This document shows, one piece after another, positions 13,341-18,059 of a DNA stretch of 18,059 nucleotides. The notes below the pieces were generated by a model. It searched no databases. It was given only the letters and a program-made list of their open reading frames with translations, and had not been told where the DNA came from. Within the stretch, counting starts at the first letter, position 1; each line of letters begins with the position of its first letter. Origin of the DNA: JAAYFT01 sp041655755 (GTDB lineage: Bacteria; Bacillota; Clostridia; Tissierellales; Tissierellaceae); the NCBI GenBank assembly GCA_041655755.1, contig JBBAEY010000047.1, forward strand, positions 1 to 18,059, given 5' to 3'. A program made the translations under genes and the position numbers.

Positions 13341-14504
13341 ATGAAAAAGGACAAAGGTTTTTTTGGTCAATTTGGCGGTGCCTATGTAGGAGAGGAACTG
13401 AAGGATGTATTGAAAGAGTTAGAAGAAGCCTTTTACAGGGCAATGGAAGATGAAGAGTTTTTAAATGAAATGGACAGCTATTTAAAGGATTATGTAGGCA
13501 GGGAAAACCCACTATATTTAGCCAAGGGACTGACAGAAGAACTTGGCGGAGCAAAGATTTACCTAAAAAGGGAAGACCTAAACCACACAGGAGCCCATAA
13601 GATCAACAACGCCCTAGGCCAAGGCCTACTAGCCAGAAAAATGGGGAAATCAAGGATAATAGCAGAAACAGGGGCAGGACAGCATGGGGTAGCCACAGCC
13701 ACCATAGCTGCATTGTTTGGCATGGACTGTACCATTTACATGGGTGAGGAAGATACCAAAAGACAGGAGCTAAACGTATTTAGGATGGAAATACTGGGGG
13801 CCAAGGTAGTCCCTGTAAAGGATGGAAACAGAACATTAAAGGAAGCAGTGGACAAGGCATTAGAAGACTATGTAAAAAATAAGGAGGATACCTTTTACCT
13901 GCTGGGTTCAGCAGTTGGACCCTATCCATTCCCCCTAATGGTGAGGACCTTTCAGTCGGTAATTGGAAGGGAAGCCAGAAGACAGATACTGGAAAAGGAA
14001 GGAAGATTAGCTGATTACCTAGTAGCATGTGTCGGCGGTGGAAGCAATGCAATTGGCCTATTTAGTCCATTTTACGAGGATAAAGAGGTGAAGATGATAG
14101 GCGTTGAACCAGGCGGAAAGGGATTAGATACCAAAAAACATGCTGCCAGTATTTCGGAAGGAAAAGTAGATATAATTCACGGTTTCAAGACCTATGTCTT
14201 GGAAGGCGAGACCCACTCAATTGCGGCAGGCTTGGATTATCCTGGAGTAGGCCCAGAGCACTCCTATTATAATGATACAAAAAGAGCTGAATATACGACT
14301 GTAACAGATGGAGAAGCCTTGGAGGGATTTTTTAAATTGTCAAAGGTAGAGGGAATTATACCTGCCTTGGAAAGTGCCCATGCCGTCGCCTATGGTATGA
14401 AATTAGCCAAGGAATTGAAAAGGGACAAAATAATTATAGTTAATCTATCTGGCAGGGGAGACAAAGACGTAGCACAGTTGTTTTCATCATTCAATTCCCA
14501 ATAG
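13341..14504 (+). CDS. trpB: Tryptophan synthase beta chain (TrpB), standalone
   Basis: A 387-residue PLP enzyme that joins indole and serine to give Trp. It opens GFFGQFGGAYVGEELKDVL. The PLP lysine is K87 in HTGAHKINN, the catalytic glutamate E109 in AETGAGQHG, the phosphate-binding GGGSNA loop is present and the end reads NLSGRGDKDV. This is the TrpB1 type. AAAGGAGG (13327-13334) precedes the ATG at 13341; an in-frame extension back to 13245 would run through the T-box and is rejected. trpA does not follow: the next gene is convergent and overlaps by 18 bases. The lone, T-box-controlled trpB suggests indole salvage, unless trpA lies elsewhere. Confidence 0.95.
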   Translation: MKKDKGFFGQFGGAYVGEELKDVLKELEEAFYRAMEDEEFLNEMDSYLKDYVGRENPLYLAKGLTEELGGAKIYLKREDLNHTGAHKINNALGQGLLARKMGKSRIIAETGAGQHGVATATIAALFGMDCTIYMGEEDTKRQELNVFRMEILGAKVVPVKDGNRTLKEAVDKALEDYVKNKEDTFYLLGSAVGPYPFPLMVRTFQSVIGREARRQILEKEGRLADYLVACVGGGSNAIGLFSPFYEDKEVKMIGVEPGGKGLDTKKHAASISEGKVDIIHGFKTYVLEGETHSIAAGLDYPGVGPEHSYYNDTKRAEYTTVTDGEALEGFFKLSKVEGIIPALESAHAVAYGMKLAKELKRDKIIIVNLSGRGDKDVAQLFSSFNSQ

Positions 14505-14729
14505 CCAATTGACGCTAACCTTGAGTACCTTAGATAGGGCCAGCAATTCAATGTCCATAATAATCCTATTTTGCTGTTCAATTTTTGAAATACTAGCCCT
14601 ATCTATATATACTCCAAGGGTCTCCAACTTAATAGATAACTCCTGTTGGGTCAGTTTACTGTCCAACCTTGCTATTTTAACCCTAGGACCAGAGATATTT
14701 CGTTTTTCAGAATCTAATGTAAGTCTCAA
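14487..14729 (-). CDS. Small XRE-family transcriptional regulator
   Basis: An 80-residue protein that is almost entirely a Cro/CI helix-turn-helix (GPRVKIARLDSKLTQQELS, turn, DRASISKIEQQNR, then VLKVSVNWLLGIE). It has no effector domain. The start is TTG at 14729, with GAGGTG 7-8 bases before it; no ATG exists in frame nearby. Its 3' end overlaps that of the convergent trpB by 18 bases. Upstream lie two copies of TGTTC-N7-GAAC, one just before its ribosome binding site and one facing the spo0E-like gene, which suggests autoregulation and control of the divergent gene. Confidence 0.82.
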   Translation of the reverse strand: MRLTLDSEKRNISGPRVKIARLDSKLTQQELSIKLETLGVYIDRASISKIEQQNRIIMDIELLALSKVLKVSVNWLLGIE

Positions 14730-14743
14730 AATATGTCACCTCT

Positions 14744-14760
14744 TGTTCTTTATTGGAACA
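14744..14760. promoter_or_regulatory. Operator 1, TGTTC-N7-GAACA
   Basis: TGTTC (14744-14748) and GAACA (14756-14760) form a perfect inverted repeat with a 7-base spacer, close upstream of the small XRE gene. The same pattern recurs at 14792-14808. Confidence 0.6.
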
Positions 14761-14761
14761 C

Positions 14762-14790
14762 TTGTATTTTATATGAAAATATGAAATAAT
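14762..14790 (+). promoter_or_regulatory. Possible sigma-A promoter of the spo0E-like gene
   Basis: TTGTAT (14762-14767), 17 bases, AATAAT (14785-14790), lying exactly between the two operators. The region is so AT-rich that other -10-like sites exist. Confidence 0.4.
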
Positions 14791-14791
14791 G

Positions 14792-14808
14792 TGTTCTAAT
14801 ATAGAACG
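14792..14808. promoter_or_regulatory. Operator 2, TGTTC-N7-GAACG
   Basis: TGTTC (14792-14796) and GAAC (14804-14807) with a 7-base spacer, centred 48 bases from operator 1 and placed at the likely start of the spo0E-like transcript. Confidence 0.6.
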
Positions 14809-14866
14809 ACAAGTAGATTTATAATATTATATAATAGTATATAATATTTAAAGGGAGCAATTTCAA

Positions 14867-15079
14867 ATGGGGAATAGTGATTTAAACAGGGAAAGGGAGT
14901 TTGAGGATCAGAAAAATAACGATACCCATGAATTAAAGTTGGAAATTGAAAGATTAAGGGAAGAATTAAACATGGCAATAATTAAGAGGGATGGGAAGAA
15001 GATGGGAGATGAAATAATAGAGATGAGCGAAAAATTAGATAAGCTAATCGTCATGTACTCAGTCCTCACATGGGAATAG
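14867..15079 (+). CDS. Spo0E-like aspartyl-phosphate phosphatase (sporulation regulator)
   Basis: A 70-residue helical-hairpin protein of the Spo0E family, which dephosphorylates Spo0A-P and so delays sporulation. The helix LKLEIERLREELN (about 24-35) and the signature helix IIEMSEKLDKLIVMY (about 50-64, with SEKLD equal to the family SxxLD core) are present at family spacing. The first 20 residues are polar and variable. AAGGGAG precedes the ATG. It diverges from a small XRE regulator with twin operators between, so it appears to be controlled by that repressor. The real target could also be another response regulator. Confidence 0.82.
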   Translation: MGNSDLNREREFEDQKNNDTHELKLEIERLREELNMAIIKRDGKKMGDEIIEMSEKLDKLIVMYSVLTWE

Positions 15080-15131
15080 GTTAAATCAGATATATGAAGA
15101 TTCAATATATTTGCTCCCTTCATTTAAGATA

Positions 15132-15218
15132 TTGCCTGAAAGATATTTGATTGGGCATGGCAATTGGCAGACAGGTGGAATGCGGGTACACACCTGGATT
15201 AGATTTGCAAGAAATCTA
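15132..15218 (+). promoter_or_regulatory. Possible structured leader of the PPOX gene
   Basis: Three potential helices line up before the coding start: TTGCC (15132-15136) with GGCAA (15159-15163), CAGGTG (15172-15177) with CACCTG (15191-15196), and a 7-bp TAGATTT-GCAAG-AAATCTA hairpin (15200-15218) just before the ribosome binding site. A weak promoter, TTCAAT then TAAGAT (15101-15130), lies upstream. No known riboswitch class recognised. Confidence 0.3.
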
Positions 15219-15235
15219 TAGAGGAAGGTGGTTTT

Positions 15236-15796
15236 GTGAGAAGGAAAGACAGGGAAATGAGCAGGGAATTTGGTCTAGGAATCATAGACAAGTCTAGATA
15301 TGGACTTCTTTCCATGGTAGATGGAGATATGCCCTATGGGCTTCCCTTATCCATAGTGAGAGATGGGGATAATCTGTACTTTCATTCTGCTATGGAGGGG
15401 CGAAAGGTGGAGCTTTTAGCCCAATATCCCAATGTTAGCCTAGCCTTTGTAGGGGAAGTTAGAGTGCCGGACAACTATACAAGGGATGAGTTGGACGAGA
15501 TTATAAAAGACCAGGCAAGGATACCCCTGCTTACTAGCAGCGTATTCACTACGGAATTTGAGTCGGCCATTGTAAGGGGCAGAGTGCATCTGGTGGAAGA
15601 CAGGGAAGAGGAAATCAAAGCCATGATGCTTATATGCCAAAAATATACGCCTAGCAAAATGGAATACTTTGATTTGGCTGTAGAGTCGGGGCTCAAAAGG
15701 GCCTATGTTTACAGAATAGAAATAGATGAAATCACAGCAAAGAGAAAGAAGTATGATGGCCAGGGCAAGGAAATGAAATGGGCCAGGATGGAATAA
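15236..15796 (+). CDS. Pyridoxamine 5'-phosphate oxidase-fold (NimA-like) flavoprotein
   Basis: A 186-residue split-barrel flavin-binding protein. The N-terminal barrel carries YGLLSMVDGDMPYGLPLSIV, then NLYFHSAMEGRKVELLAQYP, the phosphate/FMN-contact pattern of the family, followed by VSLAFVGE. The closest named relatives are 5-nitroimidazole reductases (NimA) and related oxidoreductases; the substrate here is unknown. The GTG at 15236 has GGAAGG 7 bases upstream; an internal ATG at 15257 is the alternative and would cost only 7 residues. It stands alone after the spo0E-like gene. Confidence 0.82.
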   Translation: MRRKDREMSREFGLGIIDKSRYGLLSMVDGDMPYGLPLSIVRDGDNLYFHSAMEGRKVELLAQYPNVSLAFVGEVRVPDNYTRDELDEIIKDQARIPLLTSSVFTTEFESAIVRGRVHLVEDREEEIKAMMLICQKYTPSKMEYFDLAVESGLKRAYVYRIEIDEITAKRKKYDGQGKEMKWARME

Positions 15797-15807
15797 AGGG
15801 ACCTAGC

Positions 15808-15836
15808 TTGACAAAGAATCCTATCTATCATAAGCT
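15808..15836 (+). promoter_or_regulatory. Sigma-A promoter of the aminotransferase gene
   Basis: Perfect TTGACA (15808-15813), 17 bases, TAAGCT (15831-15836; key T-A and final T kept). The start would fall at about 15843, the first base of a perfect palindrome. Confidence 0.6.
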
Positions 15837-15842
15837 ATATTT

Positions 15843-15858
15843 ACCCTTATATAAGGGT
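15843..15858. promoter_or_regulatory. Perfect 16-bp palindrome, candidate operator
   Basis: ACCCTTATATAAGGGT is fully self-complementary with no spacer, so it is a poor RNA hairpin and a good dimer-protein site. It sits at the expected transcription start of the aminotransferase gene. Confidence 0.55.
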
Positions 15859-15908
15859 CTAGTAGCAATATGTCAGGACTATAATTAATAATATGAAGGA
15901 GGAATAAG

Positions 15909-16973
15909 ATGAAGAAAGAAGTTGTCATGATGGTTGGACCAACGGCGGTGCCAGAGAGGGTACTAGAAGCAATGCACAGGCCCTCAATATCCCACCGTTC
16001 ACCAGAATATACTGAAATTCATGCTAGGGTGAGGGAGAATTTAAAAAAAGTATTCGGTACCAAAAATGAAGTCTATATCCTTACCTCCTCAGGCACCGGT
16101 GCCATGGAGGCTGCCATTCAAAACTGTTTTTCCTTTGGAGACGAGGTTGTAGTACCAGTTACAGGTACCTTCAGTGCACAATTTGCTGCCATGGCAGAGG
16201 CCTATCAACTAAAGGTAAAGAAGGTCATGTTTGAACTTGGAGAAGCGGCAGATGTGGACAAGGTAATGGCAGAGGTTACAGCAGAGACAAGGGGCCTATT
16301 TGTCATACACAATGAAAGCTCAACTGGAGTCTATAATGATTTAGAGGCCTTTGGCAAGGCTCTCAAGGACACTGATACCCTCTTGATTTCAGACTCGGTC
16401 AGTGGGGCCGCAGGACTGGAAATGAAGATGGACGACTGGCATATAGACATACTATTATCCAGCTCACAAAAAGCCCTTATGGTACCTACAGGACTATCCT
16501 TCATTTCTCTAAATGATAAGGCCTGGGAGAGGACCAAGACATCTAATATACCAAAATACTATTTCGATTTAAAGAAGGCAGATGAGTTTCACAAGATTAA
16601 CCAAACGCCAAATACGCCTGCAGTATACAATGTATTTGCAGTAGACGAAGCCTTGAAGATAATAATGGAAGAGGGGCTGGAAAATGTATACAAGAGGCAT
16701 GAAGACAATACAAGGCTCATTATCGACGGAGTGAAAGAACTCGGGTACGATATATTTCCGAAGGACGACAACCGTGCATCTAGGACCCTAACAGCGGTTT
16801 ACGCTCCTGGTAAGGCCAAAAAGATAGTAGAAGAATTGGCCAAGAAGGGTGTAATAGTAAATACTGGTTTGCCACCTATTGCAGATGACGTATTTAGGGT
16901 TGGCACCATGGGCTATGTATATAAGGAAGATGTAGAGGCATTTTTAGAGGCCTTAAAAGAGATTAACCTATAG
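15909..16973 (+). CDS. PLP-dependent class V aminotransferase (alanine/serine-glyoxylate or serine-pyruvate type)
   Basis: A 354-residue fold-type I aminotransferase. Family features: MVGPTAVPERVLEAM at the start, HRSPEYTEIHARVRENLKKVFG, the SSGTGAMEAAI phosphate-binding loop (60-70), the PLP-ring D162 (ISDSVSGAAG) and the Schiff-base K188 (SSSQKALMVPTG). The C-terminal domain ends VGTMGYVYKEDVEAFL. It could use glyoxylate, pyruvate or phosphohydroxypyruvate; the family cannot be split further by eye. AAGGAGG precedes the ATG. A serA-type dehydrogenase often follows such genes; here none does. A near-perfect 18-bp stem follows the stop. Confidence 0.9.
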   Translation: MKKEVVMMVGPTAVPERVLEAMHRPSISHRSPEYTEIHARVRENLKKVFGTKNEVYILTSSGTGAMEAAIQNCFSFGDEVVVPVTGTFSAQFAAMAEAYQLKVKKVMFELGEAADVDKVMAEVTAETRGLFVIHNESSTGVYNDLEAFGKALKDTDTLLISDSVSGAAGLEMKMDDWHIDILLSSSQKALMVPTGLSFISLNDKAWERTKTSNIPKYYFDLKKADEFHKINQTPNTPAVYNVFAVDEALKIIMEEGLENVYKRHEDNTRLIIDGVKELGYDIFPKDDNRASRTLTAVYAPGKAKKIVEELAKKGVIVNTGLPPIADDVFRVGTMGYVYKEDVEAFLEALKEINL

Positions 16974-16978
16974 TAAAT

Positions 16979-17020
16979 ATGGGGATTGTAGATGAATTTG
17001 ACTTCATTTACAATCCCCAT
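16979..17020. terminator. Long 18-bp hairpin between convergent genes
   Basis: ATGGGGATTGTAGATGAA (16979-16996), loop TTTGAC, and its complement (17003-17020) with a single G-U. The stem is far longer than most terminators here and has no clear T-run on either side; it may still end both convergent transcripts or stabilise their 3' ends. Confidence 0.6.
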
Positions 17021-17049
17021 CTTATATTAGCTATTCTGCTAGAGCCTCA

Positions 17050-17685
17050 TTAGCTGAGTTTTAGGCAGGAACCATGACCTACTGCTACAAAGCTAGGCTC
17101 CAGAGCCCTCAATTCGTCCTGTAATTTTTCAAGTTTTTCAGGGCTAGGAATTTGCATTGGTGAGATGGTCAAGATGGCATCTTCCCAGCTAGAGTCCATT
17201 GCTTCGATGGACTTTCCCCTGCTGATCATCAGGTCGCTGCTGAAGAAAATCCCCCTTTGCCTTTCAATTACCAGTAGTCCATCCCATAGGTGCATTTCTG
17301 AGGGGTAATTGATGAATTCCAGCTCATAGGTGTCCGTCTTCAATAAATCTCCAGGTCTTTTAACAACTGTCTTGGAAGCTATGCCAAAACCGTCCAACTG
17401 GCGTTCAGTGACTTCTGAGCATAGAACCTTTGCCTCTGGGAAATTGTCTTGGATTAGGGATAGTCCACCGCACTCATCGACTTCAAAATGAGATATAAAG
17501 ATATAGGCTAGGGGCTTTCCTCCCAGCAATTTCTTTAGTTTCGGGACCAGTTCAACTGCCTGATGAATATCTCCCGTATGGAATAGGATTGGCTCGTCAG
17601 CCAATAGCAGATATTGATTAAAGGTAAGGTCAATTGCCGAGTTGTAGAAACTAAATTGATGTAAATCTCCATAAGTATTTTGCAT
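17050..17685 (-). CDS. Stand-alone diiron metallo-beta-lactamase-fold protein (flavodiiron-like, ODP family)
   Basis: A 211-residue MBL-fold protein resembling the diiron domain of flavodiiron proteins. The motif H66-x-E68-x-D70 (ISHFEVDECGG) replaces the zinc-type HxHxDH; other ligands are H132 (SEMHLWDG), D151 (FFSSDLM) and H204 (VGHGS). The position after D70, His in classical flavodiiron proteins, is Glu. The flavodoxin domain is absent, so electrons would come from a partner. Relatives bind O2 or NO, or act as sensors. AGGAG precedes the ATG. It is divergent from an HxlR-type gene and shares overlapping promoters, consistent with control by redox or electrophile stress. Exact function is unknown. 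Confidence 0.83.
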   Translation of the reverse strand: MQNTYGDLHQFSFYNSAIDLTFNQYLLLADEPILFHTGDIHQAVELVPKLKKLLGGKPLAYIFISHFEVDECGGLSLIQDNFPEAKVLCSEVTERQLDGFGIASKTVVKRPGDLLKTDTYELEFINYPSEMHLWDGLLVIERQRGIFFSSDLMISRGKSIEAMDSSWEDAILTISPMQIPSPEKLEKLQDELRALEPSFVAVGHGSCLKLS

Positions 17686-17746
17686 TGTAAGATCTCCTCT
17701 CTATTTCTTAAATTACGGGATATTGATAATATCCCCAGTACATGAT

Positions 17747-17774
17747 ATTATAATACAAGGCAATCATTTGGCAA
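17747..17774 (-). promoter_or_regulatory. Sigma-A promoter of the MBL-fold gene
   Basis: Reverse strand: TTGCCA (17769-17774), 16 bases, TATAAT (17747-17752). Its -35 box overlaps that of the divergent promoter. Confidence 0.65.
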
Positions 17775-17796
17775 GTAGGCACATTTTTGTTATATA
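17768..17796 (+). promoter_or_regulatory. Sigma-A promoter of the HxlR-type gene
   Basis: TTGGCA (17768-17773), 17 bases, TATATA (17791-17796), with the -10 box running into the inverted-repeat operator. Confidence 0.65.
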
Positions 17797-17814
17797 CTTA
17801 CCTTTTAGTAAGTA
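17795..17814. promoter_or_regulatory. Inverted-repeat operator, TACTTAC-N6-GTAAGTA
   Basis: Perfect 7-bp arms TACTTAC (17795-17801) and GTAAGTA (17808-17814). It overlaps the -10 and start of the HxlR-type gene. The ACTTAC/GTAAGT form is, from memory, typical of HxlR-family sites, so autoregulation is likely. Confidence 0.7.
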
Positions 17815-17832
17815 ATGGATAGGGGGAGAAAA

Positions 17833-18059
17833 TTGAGTATATGTCCTGTAGAAATAACCTTAAAACACATAGGAAGCAAATGGAAACTTTTAATTTTAAG
17901 GAATTTACTTAGTTATGGGGTTCAAAGATTTAATGAATTGGCTAGGGGCATAAATGGTATAAGCCAAAAAATGCTGACCCAAAGCCTTAGGCAAATGGAG
18001 GAAGACGGTCTAGTGTCGCGGAAGGTCTACGCTGAGGTTCCGCCAAAGGTTGAATATTC
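17833..18059 (+). CDS. HxlR-family transcriptional regulator, N-terminal part
   Basis: Seventy-five codons from a TTG start to the window edge; the 3' end is missing. The sequence has the HxlR winged-helix pattern: a near-N-terminal Cys (SICPVEITL), the IGSKWKLLILRNLL helix, FNELARGINGISQKMLTQSL recognition region, and LRQMEEDGLVSRKVYAEVPP wing. AGGGGGAG lies 5 bases before the start. The N-terminal Cys is where redox-sensing members such as YodB carry their sensor residue. It is divergent from the diiron MBL gene, which it probably controls through the operator at 17795-17814. Confidence 0.88.
   Translation, partial: MSICPVEITLKHIGSKWKLLILRNLLSYGVQRFNELARGINGISQKMLTQSLRQMEEDGLVSRKVYAEVPPKVEY

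Noticed and set aside
1..18059. CRISPR arrays, intact insertion sequences, prophage or attachment sites
   Set aside because: No regularly spaced direct repeats, no transposase or integrase coding and no target-site duplications were seen; the tRNA-Ser 3' end is not repeated nearby.

Overview
The window is a low-GC chromosomal segment of a motile, spore-forming Firmicute. It is most likely a clostridium; something near Tissierellales/Peptostreptococcales is a guess from codon use, with heavy AGG Arg and ATA Ile. Supporting signs are a long-form SRP RNA with an Alu domain, a Spo0E-like phosphatase, a tryptophan T-box, a CtsR-type heat-shock operator, sigma-D flagellar promoters, and strong AGGAGG-type ribosome binding sites with several TTG/GTG starts. 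I see no prophage, intact insertion sequence or CRISPR array. Most genes belong to known families; the novelty lies in arrangements, regulatory sites and a few unassigned proteins.

Layout: 1-399 is the end of a copper-chaperone-like HMA protein followed by a CsoR repressor. 410-805 (minus) is an XRE regulator. 935-1942 is a DnaJ/CbpA-like co-chaperone behind a sigma-A promoter with a CtsR-like operator. 1968-6816 is a flagellar block: yaaR (minus) diverges from a plus-strand run of a 726-aa FliK-like protein, a 64-aa unknown, flagellin and two FliS-like chaperones. Divergent sigma-D promoters sit between the two arms.

6821-7196 (minus) is a tRNA-Ser(GGA)/SRP RNA unit with a consensus promoter. 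7280-7627 (minus) is a small cupin. 7832-9747 is a tightly overlapping signalling trio (CheY-like receiver, CheC with two complete phosphatase motifs, PAS-GGDEF diguanylate cyclase), which runs directly into dnaX-ebfC-recR (9786-12389). The trio is inserted between the SRP RNA and dnaX, which are close neighbours on one strand in Bacillus.

12607-12972 is a VOC-fold protein lacking the usual metal-binding His residues. 13040-14504 is a Trp T-box leader controlling a lone trpB. 14487-15079 holds a small XRE regulator diverging from a spo0E-like gene, with two matching GTTC-N7-GAAC operators between them. 15236-15796 is a PPOX-fold flavoprotein with a possibly structured leader. 15909-16973 is a class V aminotransferase behind a perfect 16-bp palindrome. 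17050-17685 (minus) is a stand-alone diiron metallo-beta-lactamase-fold protein, divergent from an HxlR-type regulator (17833 to the window edge) over an overlapping promoter/operator.

Functional links: the flagellar genes form a late (sigma-D) class of filament protein and its chaperones, and yaaR appears to be co-regulated with them. The receiver/CheC/cyclase trio looks like a compact switch joining CheY-type phosphorylation to c-di-GMP output. The trpB unit looks built for Trp-starvation-responsive use of indole rather than full Trp synthesis, unless trpA lies elsewhere.
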